Shown here: positions 25,201-39,305 of the stretch, one piece after another
How the letters are laid out: the number at the start of each line of letters is the position of its first letter
Position numbering within the stretch: the stretch's first letter is position 1
Source of the DNA: Oreocharis arfaki
Taxonomy: Eukaryota > Chordata > Aves > Passeriformes > Paramythiidae
Direction: 5' to 3'
Length of the DNA: 64,000 bases
NCBI GenBank assembly: GCA_013398015.1
Contig: VZRR01004509.1
Coordinates: 1-64,000, forward strand
Program-made: the position numbers and the translations under genes
The notes under the pieces: model-generated
Seen by the model: the letters and a program-made list of their open reading frames with translations, nothing else
Told to the model about the DNA's origin: nothing
Databases searched by the model: none

Positions 25201-28200
25201 TTTCCCCCCCACACACTCCTTAAGTGACAGAGAACACAGGAATCTTTGTTAAATCCAGTTAAACTGGAAAGTGGCAACTGAAGGTTGGATGGCAATGAGT
25301 CTTTCATAAGATTTGTGCTACACTACGCAAGTCAGTGCCACAAAATTTCATTCTAGCTAGAAATTTAATAAGAACCATGAAAGTGGTTGAAGTATTAATC
25401 ATATTTTAGATACTTACTCAAAAAAGAAAGCTTTAAAAGACACCCAAGTCTTTATGGTATAAGCTCTTTCTTAGACCACAGTGAAAGAACTTCTTGTATC
25501 ATCCTTATTTCTCTCTTCCCTTCCTCTATTGCTTCCATCAGTTATCCTGCTTGCATTCTGAATCACAAAACTCCATCTCAAAATACTCTGGTTTTTCCCA
25601 CTTTGTTCAAACTGAGCCTGCTCATTATGAACAGCAGTCTCAAATGCATTGCTCCAGGAGACAAAGCACTACTCTCTGTTTGCCAAGCAACAAGCGGTGA
25701 GTTAATGCTCCTCGGTGCCCACCCTCCTATTTTTGTCTGATTTCTCTTTGTGTTTAGCACAGTGAAAGCAGAGTGCTGGTGGTGATGATTTTGGTACAAT
25801 TTAATGCACTGAGTTACAGTAACTGTCTGGCTAGGAAGATTCTACCTTAGCATGCTTGCCGATGCTCCCCTCATTTTAATGGGCAAAATTCCCTCTTGTA
25901 ATGGGGCAAATGAGCCTTCCTAAAGGACGGTGCTTTGCCTGGTGCTTAAATGCCTGTGAAGCTGATGAGGACTTCTCGTGTGCGTGTCCAATACCTACGT
26001 GCATGCACGAGTGCATACTGCTTTTTAGATCTTAAAATGCAAGCCCACTCTGGGGAATGTTTTCCTTTCTCCCAGACGGAAGCTTTTAAATACCTATATT
26101 TAAATAAACGTAAAAACCTCTGCTAATTAGTTCACAGTATTACATGCTCGTTTTCTCACCCATGTCCACTTAACATCGTGGATAATGAAGACAGATGATG
26201 TGAGCAGCACTAAAATTTCTATCTAATCAACACCAAGATGGATGCTTGCAAGAGTGAGGCAAAACACTGGTGTAACCCCACACAAGATACTTTAAGCATT
26301 TTTCTCTCCAAGTTGCAAATGTTGTTTCAACAGAAAAGCAAATATTTTGCCCTCTATTTTGTCCCACAGTCATCACTGCTAAAGTTTAGAGGTTGTTTGC
26401 CCCTTGCAGCTGCAGCCTCCACATGCGAAAATGCAACATTGCTATGGTAACAAGCTGCTTCTCCCATCCATAAAAATAAAGGGCCAGCTTTTCTTCCCCA
26501 GTGATAACATCTTATGTTTAACTGCCTTGAGCAGTGCTGACAGGGGCAATCTTTGTTACAATAGCTGGTTCTTCTTGGTCAAACAAATTAAAAAACTACC
26601 TGTGGAAACTGACTGTGATGGACCCAATCATAAATCCTTAACTCTGGCTGATATTTAGTGCTCTAAACAAATGGATGAAGTATCCCTCTGGCCCTCCTTC
26701 CCTGCAAGGTGCAGAGCACTTGAGTTGGTTTCTTATTTGGAGCAATATGCAATGTTGAATTCCAAGTATTTTGTTGTCTGTTTTTTAAAAATAAGGTTTC
26801 AATCCAGAGTGCTTTAGGTCAGACACAGTCTGGTAACAAGAACCAGGGACTGCCATCTAAGACACTTCACAGGAGTAGAGGCAAAACACAGTAATTACAA
26901 AAATGTACACAGCCCTTTGGCCTAAGAGATCATACCATTGTGTCCTCTGCTAGGATTCCTGGCCACGTCTTGCCAGCCTTCCCGATGCTGTACTCAAATG
27001 CCACTCATGTGCCTTCTTGAAGGACAACATATAGCTGAAAAATGAAATGCAGAGTGAGAAAGAAGAGTATTTTTACTCAAATGTATTTCCACGTATTTAG
27101 AGCATCCTGTGCTAGAAATTACAGGGAGATACCTCCCTGGGTTGTTGAGTTTAGTCAAAGGTGTGGAGCTGAAAATCCAAGTGTCTCTGATCATACCTCT
27201 AAGTACCTGGATATACCAAGCTGGGCAGAAGGATGGTAGGACCTGCGCAAATGACTTGCCACAATAGCCCAAGAAACTTATCCCGCAGCAGTGAGATGGG
27301 CAAGGAGTGCAAACTGCTCCCACAAAAGGCAGAGGAAGATGGAGGAAAGGCATGGCATGGGCATCCAGGGACTCAGGAGAAACCTGGAGGGTTTTCCTGT
27401 TCACTGGATGAAAGGGTTGCACAGTCCTTCTTCCCCAGGATGCTGCAGTTTCATGGCTCATAGGTGTGAACAGATGTACCTGGGGCCAGACTGTGTTTCC
27501 TGGTGTGCAGAGCTCAGCAGAACAAGGAGAGGGAGAAGGGGCTCTCCACTCTCAGGGTACTGCCCCCACAACAGGACTGTGCAGCCACACTGACTCCAAG
27601 AGTCCACCTTTTTCACCCCTGCATAGGAAGTGCCTCTCCTTCCAATATCTAAAATGAAGGAGCCAAGCATAGAAGACCAACAAAGTCTTCAGGGTAATAT
27701 TATTTGCTTTCGTAATAGAAGAAAATGAGCAGTTGAGGGGGACAGAACAGCAGTAAGTAATGCAGGATAAAGGGTATGCCTGTGTTTGATGGATTGTTTC
27801 AAGGACGAACAATACCAGCTCAGTGCACCAGGGTCTGACTTTAGGAACGTTTTCCTGATGAGCTCCCTGGTGGTAAAACTGTGTGTAGCTGCCATTTAGG
27901 GACGTGTACTCCTAAAGTCAGTAAATGCAGTCTCATGGTTAGTGCAATGAGGCATTATTCTGCTATTTTTTAGCATTATCATTTTATTCCATTTGTTTCA
28001 GATTTCAAGGCATCATAGTGCCCAGTTTTCCTTACTCGCTTCTGTTATTCAGGTGAAGTTGGGTGCAGCAGGCTTAAAACTTGGTCCTCCCCAGCAGAGA
28101 TGCTGTTTGGGATAAGGATGGTTTGGAAATGTTGACTGGAGTGACAGTACTTTGGAACTCGAGTGTACATCAATACCTATTGGAATCTGTATATATTGCT

Positions 28201-29266
28201 TTTAAAACATAAACTAAGTACAGACATCTAGAGCCTGAGACAGACTCCGTAAGAGAAAATAATTACACTTAATGCTAAATATTCCCTGCAGGGCCTGCCA
28301 CTGTAGGAAAATGTAAAGGATCTATACTTTTGGAGTGTACTAGAGTGTTCCAGTAATGTTCCAAAATGCGTGTGTTGCCAACATGTCCGTATTTCACAGC
28401 GAAAGCTAATCCGTCCCAAGGTCTGAGGGCGTGAAGCCCTGTTACTCATTGGCTAATAGCAGGCTTCAGCCACTGACAAGTCAGCCCACTGATACACAGC
28501 ATGCAGTGGTAGCTGTTACTGCAAATGGACAAAAAAATATAGGTTTAAATAACTTACACGGCTTTTTGTGCACTTGGCGTACAAGCAATATCTTGTGCAA
28601 AGGTTATTCAGGGCCATTCCATCGCTTTCTGTACTTGGCTTAATTGGAGTCCAAAAGCATTTGATAGATAAAAAGATGTTTCTGCAAGCACATTTGAATT
28701 GAGGTCTTTGAGATTTCAGAGAATTTTCTCCTGCCTTCACCAGTTTATAAGAGAAAGCACCTGGGGAGCACTTTTCACTCTTGTAGCCATAGCTCGTGGG
28801 CTTGCTCAGAGGTGGGAGGGTAGGTCAGACAATGTCTCCTCGTGTTCGGCGCAGCTCCCTTTGAAGCAATGATGTGATGCCATTCCGGGGTGATGGCAGT
28901 CCTTAGGAAGCCTGTATTCCTCTCCCTTTTAAGAGACCAAAGGAAATAATTGGTTTGTAATGGCTGCCAACAGTGCAAACACCGCGAGAGGGCTGTTAAG
29001 TGTTTCTCTGCTAAGTGATCACTCCATGGGACCTCCTTTACCGGTTCTGAACACACCCGGGGCAGCTTCGTACTCCTGCAAGGCACCCCTCTGCGTGTGC
29101 TCTGCTCGAGCTAAAAGACACCGTATCACTGCTAAAAAACTTTGCAATGCCTTAAGGCTGCAGCACTGCAGATGTGTGATGTAGGTCCACACTTGGTTTA
29201 TCTGACTTGTGCACTTCTTCTGCACTGACTGAGGGATTGGCAATTGATTCCTAACTGTTAATATTG
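22209..29266. other. Gene-free interval
   Basis: No coding exon is supported over about 7 kb. The longest open frames (24792-25160 plus, 26994-27461 minus, 27291-27593 plus) are overlapped by frames on the other strand and show no family resemblance. A run of eight C lies near 25205. The sequence otherwise has ordinary avian intergenic composition. Confidence 0.55.
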
Positions 29267-29294
29267 TTGGAAGGTTTGGTTTGGTTTTTTTTTC
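29267..29294. repeat. T/G-rich low-complexity tract
   Basis: GTTGGAAGGTTTGGTTTGG followed by a T run; this is the reverse-strand counterpart of the A/C-rich tracts. It is short and no element body is attached. Confidence 0.6.
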
Positions 29295-29681
29295 ACTGGT
29301 TACTCAAGTGGAAGAGTCCACCGAACACCATTTTTTCTCAATGTGATTGTTTTAAATTATATTGGTTACTTTCTCCCTCCTTGCTTTCTTACCTTGCCCA
29401 GTAAAAGCCTTTTCTCCAGTAGTCAACACTGAAGCAGTGGATCTAAGTATAATTTTTGCCTTTGAATGCAACAAATAAGTAAAGAAAGCTGCTCAGTGCT
29501 GCATCTGCTACTTTCTGGGACTTTACCATCATTATCAGTGTGGAGTATAATTGCCTCTTCTTTTTCCTGAGGAGGGAAGGAGGCAGGCAGAAGTTTGATC
29601 AAATACCATAAGATTTCAGTGTTTGTTCTTGGTGTCCTCAATTTCATCACCCTGTTAAATTAATCCTCCTCTACCCTTTCC
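29295..29681. other. Gene-free interval
   Basis: Ordinary intergenic sequence; I see no gene, repeat or RNA structure. Confidence 0.55.
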
Positions 29682-29743
29682 TTGGGTTTTTTTTTCCTCC
29701 CTTGCTGTTTATGGTTTTGTTTTGGGCTTTTTTTCTTTTTTTA
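29682..29743. repeat. T/G-rich low-complexity tract
   Basis: TTGGG with a T run, TTTATGGTTTTGTTTTGGGC and two further T runs. It is composed like the complement of the A/C-rich tracts elsewhere in the window, so the same class of sequence seems to occur in both orientations. Confidence 0.65.
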
Positions 29744-32700
29744 AGGTAGTGGCAATATCTGTAAAATGACACAACACTACAGAGCGCTTGAAGAAAGCTC
29801 TCAGTCTTTATAGATCAGTCTTGAGAATTTGTGATGAATTTTATCACCGTTTAAATGAAAATGTTCATCACTTGTGCGTGTTTCCTGCTCTTGTGGAAGT
29901 TTTAGTGTGAAACCCCAACAGACCTCAATGGGTGAATTCAGGCCAAGTACAATGGGTAGAGGGGTGTGTTTATCTTGGAATATTTCTCACTGTGGAGGAG
30001 AAGAGAAAGGAAAAGGGAGAATGACCTTTCCAATCCTGTCTTGGGCTTTACTTCTTGGAGACAGAATGAAAAAAAAAAAAAAAGAAAAAGATATCTAGGT
30101 TTGGCAAAGAGCATTATTAAAATGGAAACAGGCAAAACTCAACAGATGAATTATCTTCCTGTAACTAGTCAGCTACAGGTGTAAATTTAGATCAAATCAT
30201 GCGTCTCTTAGGGCAGCAACATAGTTTGTGACAGCACAAAGTAATTTTGCTATTTAGATCATTTAATTGAAAATAGAGGGGGTTTGAGACTATAAGCAAA
30301 GCTCTGGGGGCTCCCTTTGTGCTTCTGGGGCATGGTGGCTTTTTGCCTGGGGGTCCTGTCCCTCTGCTGTAGAATCACAGCACTGTGCAGATTTCCCCTC
30401 CCTGCCTGGCACTGCTGCGTTAAAACACAAAGGGAAAAAAAGATAATGAGGTTTTTTTTTCAATTTATATCTGAGGGGTGTGGAAGGTGGTGCAGAAGAT
30501 AAATGCAAAATCAGGCTTCCTGTCCATATAAAACAAGTAATAATTGATGCACTTTTAACTGGGTGCACCTCATTACACAGTAGTAAATGTTGATGCCAAT
30601 ATCTTCCAGCTGGCTTGCATTTGAAAGCCCTGCACGTTTAATTGTAGGGTACCACTTAGAAGGGAAACTCTCCTCAAAGACCACACAGGCATTACTGGAA
30701 AGGATATTGTGGTGTGGGAGAGATCCAGTGGTAGGCATCCAATGGTTTGCTTCCACCTGAACTTAATGGATGGTAATGCATCTTTTATGCCATGCATAAT
30801 GATAAATTTACTACACTAATAGGTCCATATGCCATAAGAATAGACCACTGCTCCAGTAAGTTCCTCTCTTCTATGAAAAATGGCTTGTGTATTGAGAAGA
30901 GGTTGACAGATAAATTGCTGGATGCCACCATCTTTGGTACAATGATGAACTATGTCTCCAACAAAAACTACTAAATCAAAGTCTGTTAATGAAAGAAGGA
31001 GGGGAAAACAAGAAATTAGGTAACGAAGATAATCACTTCAAGTCTCTTAAATAAACATACACAGAATAGGACTGCTTTAAAGAAGGGCTCTGCTGGACTG
31101 CTGAGCTGCCAAACAATTCTTCAAAATATTCAAATATTAACTTCAAGTAATACATTTCCAAGGCAGTTGCTAATCCTTAATTTTTCTTAGTACCTCAGCA
31201 TTCAAAAAATATGTGCAACTATCCATTCAAAATGTATTGAACGATAAATATCAACTACCAATCAAAACATATTCAAATAATTTGGCTTTTTTTACAAATT
31301 CAGAATTTCTTGGAAGAAATCTATCACATACCTAAGATCTCTGGAAGTCCTTCCTTTCTGTCCCCCATTTCCCTTTCTCCCTCCTACTCTCATCCTTCAT
31401 TTTACTTCCATCCTCAGCGTGCAGTATGACCTCAGCTTAGCGGCAACAGGGAAATACCTCACAGAAGAAGCTAAAATCACCTCTTTAGACCCTAGATGCA
31501 GATTGTCTCCCTTAAAACGGGGCAGTAGGGCAGCTAGAGGAGGAGAGGGTGCTGGCAAACAGGTGTGTTTATTTTTTTCAAGGCAAATCTCCACTGGGTA
31601 GGTGAAGGACCTCTAAGAGACACCAGGAGATCTTCTGCAGTGGGAGGATCATAAGTGCATCATTAGCACCCATTATTTCGGCTTAACTTTAGCTGAAATA
31701 TTTTAACATAAATTAAAGGTAACGTTTCTTACCAGCGATCTCTTCAGCAGTGAGGAAAGCGTAGAAAAAAAATTGAGATTGCCAGATTTCAGCAGATGGT
31801 TGCAAATTTGGGCCAAGTGGAGCTGTGTCAGCTGATCGTGCTGGAGGTCGTGGCTCAGGCCTTTCCACAATGGGACTGGATGGAAAATGGATGACATTTG
31901 TCCAGAATCAAAAATAAACACAATCATAATCATCATTAAAGTCTCATTGTTTGCTGCACCAAAGCATGAAAGTCACAACTGTGGGGGTTTTGTAAGGGCT
32001 ATTATTAGATCTTGACCCTGAAAACATGTGCCAGAACTCTGCTAAAAAGAAAAAAAAGGACATTTTATTTGAAAGAAATTCATTCTCCTTAAGCAAAATT
32101 AAAAGCGTGAATTTAACACTCATCTATCGTCTTTGAAAAGGCACAGTAGAATTTCTTTTCTGTGAATAATGAGAGAATATGGACGATTGTGAGCCAATTT
32201 CTGCTCTAGGGGCTTAAAATCATCTCTGCCAGTGTCATAGAAAAAAATCCAATTAACTCCAGTAAGCACTGGGTCAGGCCCATATTTTGTAAGGTATCTT
32301 GCTTGCAGAGTCTATCCCAACAGTTCCAAACTCGTGGGGCAAAACAATTATCAGTGTCAGACTGCAGTCTACAAGGGCTGCATATTCTTGCATCAAAACT
32401 CACTATGATCCCCCCTTTACTACTGCAGAAACATATGTCAGCCTTCATCGTGCTGCTTTCCTGCACGTTTGATTGAAGAATTATATAAAGTGAAGCTGTT
32501 TGAAAAAACACATCTGGTACTTGAAGGATCTCAGATTTTTAATTACTAGTTTATCATGCCTTGCAAGTAACAGAGGCAAGAGTTGTGGTCAGGGCTGCGT
32601 GCATCTTGGTTCTCCTTGCAAAGCAGCTTCAGACAATAATAGCAGTGCTGGTTTCTTCTCTGCTGGGGCCCAGGAAATGAAACCTTAAATGGGCCCAAGG

Positions 32701-35238
32701 GCTGGCAAACCAGTAACCCCAGTGTCTTCATTGACTGGAAACCTCTGTAAGCAGAATGACCAGATTTGTTATTTTTCCATTGCTATTGACATGCCTCTAG
32801 TAGTAAGGCTACAACATGACAGTTCCTATGCAAACAGATTTTTTGAAGGCAGACCCAGCTCATAGCGATGATGAGTAAAGGCTTTTTGAGTTGCAGGGCA
32901 CAGTGCAGCACCCAGACTCTTGAGTAAGCACAAACCTGGATACCCTGGGTAGCAAAAGAAATGGTTTAGCGGCCATAGTGTGAAGCCAGCTTGCATTTTC
33001 TCTTTGGGTTTGAAGCCTGTTGTATTAGCCTAATTTCCAGTGACCCTGGTGATGGAATAAATATGTAAGGAAGAAAGCAAGTATAAAAGTGAATGTTTAT
33101 GAGATAGAGGTTGCACCCAGATCATTGTGAACAGTAGAGACCTGCTGGAGGCTATTTCAGCACAGGACATTTTCTGGAGTGCACTCCTGGTCTCGGTAGC
33201 CTGTTCTTTCAGTGCTCAGGCTTCCTCCATCAGCTCCTCTACGTGTTCACTCTTTGGTTTTCCATCCACTGCTCCAACCTTTTGATGACCAAAATGGCTC
33301 GCTCTACCCTTCACAACCTGGGCTAATTTACCCCTTTCCCCTGTACGTGGATTTGCACTCTGATATGTCATTAATCATTTGGAATAATGCAAAATTCATC
33401 TCTTGGTTTTAAGCTGTGTTTACGTAAGAGGGACACAGTTCCCAGTCGTAGCTAAGTTTTTATGCTTATTGTGGCTATCCATCCCTACAGTGTGCTGGAA
33501 CAGAAGCCAATCTACATATTATTAAATGCATAGCCATTTTCCAAACATTTTCTGGCAAATCCCACTAAAATACTCTTGAGAATAAAAAGCTTAATTAATT
33601 ATGCTGAATGTTCAGGCATTGGATCCAAAATACTACAATAGAGAATTTAAGGGAGGAAAAATATTTGAAAAGAAATCTTGTTATGTTCCTGTTTATGCCA
33701 AAAGCCACATAATTGTTCAGCTTTATTTGTGAATACAAAAATGGAAGTTTTATCCCCATGATCATTTTAGCAAGGAAAATACAGATAACATTTGTCAACC
33801 ATAAACAACTAATTCTAATGGGAAGTAAAGACTCTAAATTGATGAAGACATGAGCTTGAGATAGGAGTTTATCAAGGAATTGCAGGGGATTCTGCCTGGG
33901 ACAACGCAGAGAAATAATTAATTTCACAGTATCATTGCCAGCTAAAACAAACTGATGATTTAAAGAAAAAAAAAAAAAAGAAAAAATACTTCTCACATCA
34001 AAATGTCTTACCAGTATTCGCTAACTGTCTTGCTTTCAAGAAAATACTGTCCTCCTTTTCCCCTTTGGCTTGTACTCAGTTTCAGGACTTTTTCTTGGGG
34101 CAGCCTCTCTTCGTTCTCTACCTATGGCCTGATGCTACTGGAGCTGATGGTCACCAATATTCAGAATGTCCTGGCGAGAGTTTTTGGGTTCAGAGAGCAA
34201 TTTCTTCTGCCGTCCTTCCTTCTAAAAGGACCATGTAAGCAAAGAAATGTAATTGAAGTACAGGGGATCCCATTTTATGCTGCCTTGTAATTTATCCAGA
34301 AGAATAAGCTGCTTGAGAAATTTAATAGTCATTTAGTAATTGTTCAGATTCCATTTAAGATTTAAATATTACACCAGCATGGAAGCTTACATATCCATTG
34401 GTTTGACTCTGGTATGAATAACACGAAGTCTCCAGTGTTTCCCACGAATTTTCTTTGGGAAGAGCTTAGGCTGGATGCAGCTACTACACTGCATCTAGAG
34501 CAGACCTGGGTGCTACGTCTGCCTATATGATCCAGGCGTCCACACTTGGAGAAGTAGAGGAAAAAAAAACAATGAACCTTGCTATTAGTAATAGAGTGAT
34601 ATTGTATTTTGTGGCCCTAGCTGAGGAACAAAGGTGTCACAGAAGAGTGGAATCGTGAGGCACAATTTTTGTGTGAGTTAAAGTTCAAACCCATTCTTGA
34701 AAACAAACAGCTTCTAAATTTAGCATGTTTTATCTACTCTTTTTCAAGCTCCCTCATCACCACTTTTCACCCATTAGGCTGTGACATCCATCATCCCCTC
34801 AGCCCAAGGAGGTGAGGGATGTGATCGCTTCAACTGGAGGTGAGCAGAGCCTGACACCATCAGCCAGTGCCCACCCAGGCAGAGTGCTCTGATCTCACTC
34901 CACTTTGAAACATTCAATTAAAATAGGTGTAAAGGATTGACAAGACCCACCGAAAGTGGCTCAGTATTTCAAAGAGAAGAACTTGTCATGCTGGGCTGCA
35001 GGGTGTGAGAATCTACATAGCAGGGCAAAGAGAAAAAGATTTTTAGTTATAAAATATTCAAGAACATCTTGGCTCAGCTGGGGAAAGAGGATAGGAATTT
35101 GCTGCTGGAAGATAAAGCTCACAAGAAGAGTATTTCAAATTTAAACATATCTATATTATTCATTCTAGCTTGAAAGAGATCGGACAGTCCCTGTGCTTGG
35201 AGAAGTTGATTTTTGTTTTTTTGTCCTGGGTTTAAGCC
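29744..35238. other. Gene-free interval with poly(A) and pyrimidine runs
   Basis: No exon is supported. Simple sequence includes 15 A at 30069-30083, a pyrimidine-rich stretch at about 31348-31415, and 14 A at 33966-33979. A string near 32268-32330 (CACTGGGTCAGGCC) faintly recalls an old CR1 tail on the minus strand but is too short to call. The minus-strand frame at 33595-33996 (133 codons) is AT-rich and has no recognisable domain. Confidence 0.55.
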
Positions 35239-35255
35239 ATGGCCACTATGGCCAT
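35239..35255. repeat. Perfect inverted repeat with YY1-like site
   Basis: ATGGCCACTATGGCCAT has 7-base arms and a 3-base loop. Its right part, read on the minus strand, continues as CAAGATGGCC (35251-35260 on the plus strand), which matches the YY1 consensus core. The preceding TGTCCTGGGTTTAAG recalls avian LTR ends, but no LTR body can be traced. Confidence 0.6.
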
Positions 35256-38200
35256 CTTGATACCACTGGTTAGGCTGTTATGAGATGGGTGCAAGGCCCC
35301 TTGAGCTTAAAAATGTGAAATTGCATCCTTAGGTACAGAAAACACAACCAGCCTTTGCATTCTGTTTGGGCTAACTGCTGGCTTTTCAGCTATGCTTTTC
35401 CACTGTGGCTGGAGATTTGCTCTACTCAGGTTGATTTTGAAATCTGGTTTTTACTCTGACAAAAGGAGGAATATTTCCTCCTCCTTTCTCAGCAGACTCA
35501 CTGCAGGCTGATGGCTGGTTTTACGCTTCTGACTCCTTCCACTAAGAGTAAAACTGGGTTGATAGCGAGCTTTTAGTTACTCTTGTCACAAAATTATGCT
35601 TAATTCTCTCTGAGCCCACTAAAAATGCATTTAAAGATTTGCAGATTTTGAGTAGATGATGACAATTTCCTGAAACAACAAGAATTGTGAATTTACAATC
35701 AACTTGGTATTCAGAGGAGGAGCCACGAGCTGTGCTTGCTCTTGTGAAATGTAAGCAATGGCACTTAGAGGATTCCCTTCAAACCTCAGTTGTCCTGGTC
35801 GTACTTGAGCATCCTGAAGCAGTTATCTGTTTGTGACTTCCAGCAGCAGCTGCTCTTTTCGAACGTTCTGCAAGGGATGTGTAGCAAGTTACTATGAGAG
35901 AGGAATGAGGAATAAGCGGAGAATCCAGGAGTAAGGGGAACCAGGAATGCAGCCCAGAAAGGTCAGCAAGAGAGCAGTGAGGATATGCTGTAGGTCCAGC
36001 ATGCTCCTTCCTCGCTGGCACAGCTCATAATCAAACAGACCCGGGCAGCTTCCTGGAGAGAAATCTCAGCAAATGCAGCAGTTCTTCCTCACATCCCAAC
36101 AAATCCACAGGCAAGGCTTGTTTCCTCCTTAACTCTCCTGTCTAGTCTCACATGGAGAGAGCTCTGCTACATCCACAAGATGTCTAAGTTCCCTTTTCTC
36201 CACCCAGCTGTATTCCAGGCCCCACCTGAAGTGCCAGCACAGGGATGTGACATGTTGTTTCCTGATTACTTGCTCACAGCCAGCATGTACATGTCCTGCC
36301 GTATAAATGATTTGCGGGAATTTTTTGAAAATGTCATACACACATAAATCTTGAGATGATTCCCACTCATGCTGGTTTGTGGGGCTTGTCTTCCTGAATT
36401 TATAGTTTACAGGAAACCAAATGTGCACCCTACTAGAAATTACTGGAAGAAAATGCTAGTCTTATTTAACAGGAATGGGGAAAGCAGTTTTTCTAGCACT
36501 TTTGCAGAAACTCCTAAAAAAGAAGTAGGAAAATTATTGGTACTGCATTTCTCTCTTCCTCCCTCTGCATGTGGAGCACACAGGCTGCAGCCTCTGGAAG
36601 CCTGTGATTTCTGGCTTCTCTTGTAAGAAGTGCTGGTCCATCTCCAGCTTGGGTATCTTTCCGTGGGTTTGCACTGAAATTCAAGTTGTCTACACTGGGG
36701 CTCCAGTTTTCTACACTGGGGGATTCAGGTGCCCTCCGGGGTCCAGTGGTGGGAGCTGTCAGGAAATCCCACACCTGTGGGTGTTCCTGTCACTTCTTTG
36801 AGTCACTTTGCCAAAACCACAGTGGCTGGAGGCTGCTGCCTCCTCTGGGAGGGCTGTTCCCTGGTTGGTGCCCCATGTGTCCATAAACACCTCCACCTTC
36901 AGACAGTGTCTTTTCAGGCAGTGCAATGCAAGTTGCAGTGTGGAAACAAGGGGAGGGATCTGCTGGACACCTCCATTTATGAGGACTGTTAGGGATGTGC
37001 TGGTCTGAGCTTTCTCCTCAGACACCTTTCTGGCTGTGCTCCATATTAGGCTTAGCTGAGCCCAACTGAGTTGTTGTGACAGCTCTGCAGTGCTCTCCTT
37101 CCCTTTATCCTTTTAGCATGAGGGCCCAAGGTAGCTCTCTACCCCCTCTCAGGGAGGAACAGGCTGAGGGGGATCACTTGGTAAAATGCATCAGCACCAT
37201 CAATTCTGGGAACAGGTAACAGTTCAAGAAAAGGTTCAGGTGAGAGCTGACGGTACTGTTTGGAGGGGAGAAGGTCAGACAAGTCCACAAACATTGTGTC
37301 CCTCCACTAGTTTCTGCCCACATTTATATTCAGATCACAAACCCTCACATAACTGCATCTTTCCTTTTAATGAATGCTTTTTCACTCCAAAAATGCATAC
37401 TGTTTCACAGCTGAAACACTTGCTTGAAGAATGCGTTCCTGCTATTTCTAAAGCACTCATGTTTTGGCACCCCAATAGCCTTTAGGATGGTGCTACCACT
37501 GTTCTAGGTGGGTCTGAGGGCTTTGGTGTTTATCACAGATCTGTGCCTGGCTTCCTCCCTATGGCTCACTCATAGAGTGGACACAAAGCAGATCTAAAGC
37601 TCTTGTTTTCTTTGTGGTATTTCAGAACAGCTTTATTCTTAACTATCCAGTGGAATTTGCAAATAAAGGAGCCTTACCCAGCTTTACAATCTAAACTTTT
37701 TGTATTTTCCAATATTAAGTGGAGGGCTTTGTTTTGTTTTGCTGTTTAAAGAAGAAATTAGGCCTGGCATTCTATTAAGTGACAGATGAATTCATCCCGG
37801 ACACATTTCCTTGTGTTTCAGGATGGAAAACAAGCAGCATGAGTTGAACTCTGTGAACACCCTTTCTCTCTTGTGCACACACCCTGAAATGTGTGTGGTG
37901 CCAGAGTGGTCTCCTGCAGCTCAGCAGTAGGGTTATGGCTACTGCAGGGTCTAGAAAGAGTCTAGACTTTTGCCACTACATGGACAAACAGACCCTGGTA
38001 TTCTGGAAACCTTGGTAAAAACTGACATACAGGAAGAAACAATTGTATCATGGCAACATCCTTGTCCCATAGTTAATAGTGGGAGTTCACGCTCCTCAGC
38101 TTGTCCCTGTCTCCTGGCAGGGACAGGAGATGACAGCTGGTCATGTTCTGAAGTTCAAGATGGAATTTATTAGAGACTGCTGTTATTAGCTCTGGTATTT

Positions 38201-39305
38201 CTGTTTATAAACAGGTATAGGAGTCTCTCTTGCCACCTCACTCTGTCACAGGAGAGCATTAAGTGTAATTAAGTCTTCAAGATAATCGTTAGTTACAGTT
38301 GTGCCATGTCTCAGAAAGTGCTGGTTACTCCTGTGCCACGGAGCTGGTCTGTGCTCTGAGCACACAGCTCTCTTGCCCGAGGTGGATAAGGCTCAGGTGT
38401 TCTGAGCTGGGGTGGATCACTCAGCTCCACCAAAGCAAGGGGAACACGGTGATGCACATCCACTGATGCTCTGATGTTTGCACAGGTCATTCCGAGTCTG
38501 CTCCCGAACGTGCCAGCTTCAGTGGACTCTGGCTCAGGCCATACATCTACAAGAACATTGTTCTGTAACCAGAGTAATTTCACAATGGTAAATTCCTGGG
38601 GAAGAAACAGGTTCTGTTTTCATAACATTCACAGTTGTGTTTCAGTTCAAACAGCAAAGCAGAAAGGTCTCAGAAATATTCCAGTCAATCTTATAGCATC
38701 TTAAAATATCTCTCCCTAATTAAACAATATCCAATTCATTCCTTGTGAGGAAACAGAATGAAGCAATTAATCTGTGTCATGGTTTTGAGGCCACGATAGA
38801 CAGTGGTTTTTACTATGTGGATTGAATAAAGACATATGAAATAAATTATTTCAATTCTTCAAGCTTAATCCTTGCCAGCCTCTCAAAATACAAAATTGAA
38901 TACAGTATTAAACACTGAACCCTTGTTTAAACTGTGTAGTTGCTATCATGCTGCTTTATTTTGATGGCTTTTGCTGCAATCTTGTGCAACTCTGTCAGAA
39001 ACTTTTATTGTCTGACTTATGATCTAACTTGACCAAGCAGATGCATATTCAACAATATAAATTCCACCAGGACAATCAGTATATTGGCATCAAATAAGGC
39101 TTGATCAGTATTTTGCTATTGAATCTAAGGATGAAGCTGGCAACGTGAAGTAGTTTGCTGACGTTACATGCAACTCCACCAGAATATATTCATGTTGGAA
39201 CAGTCTATGTTGTAATATTAATTATTTATCTCTTTTTACAATTCTTGGAAAGGATCATAAATCAGGAAAATATGAGGAAAAGCAGAGGAATTCCACATAA
39301 CTACC
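35256..39305. other. Gene-free interval with minor repeats
   Basis: No gene is supported. An inverted repeat with 8-base arms lies at 35464-35482 (AGGAGGAA-TAT-TTCCTCCT). TCTACACTGGGG is repeated directly at 36689-36700 and 36710-36721, a 21-base period. The frames at 36514-37025 occur on both strands and are judged to be chance in a slightly GC-richer stretch. Confidence 0.55.

Noticed and set aside
32255..32340. Faint minus-strand CR1-tail resemblance (CACTGGGTCAGGCC)
   Set aside because: Only a short word matches; the rest of the expected block order is absent.
38773..38860. TGTGTCATGGTTTTGAGGCC, similar to the start of avian LTRs
   Set aside because: No LTR body, matching end or target duplication could be traced.
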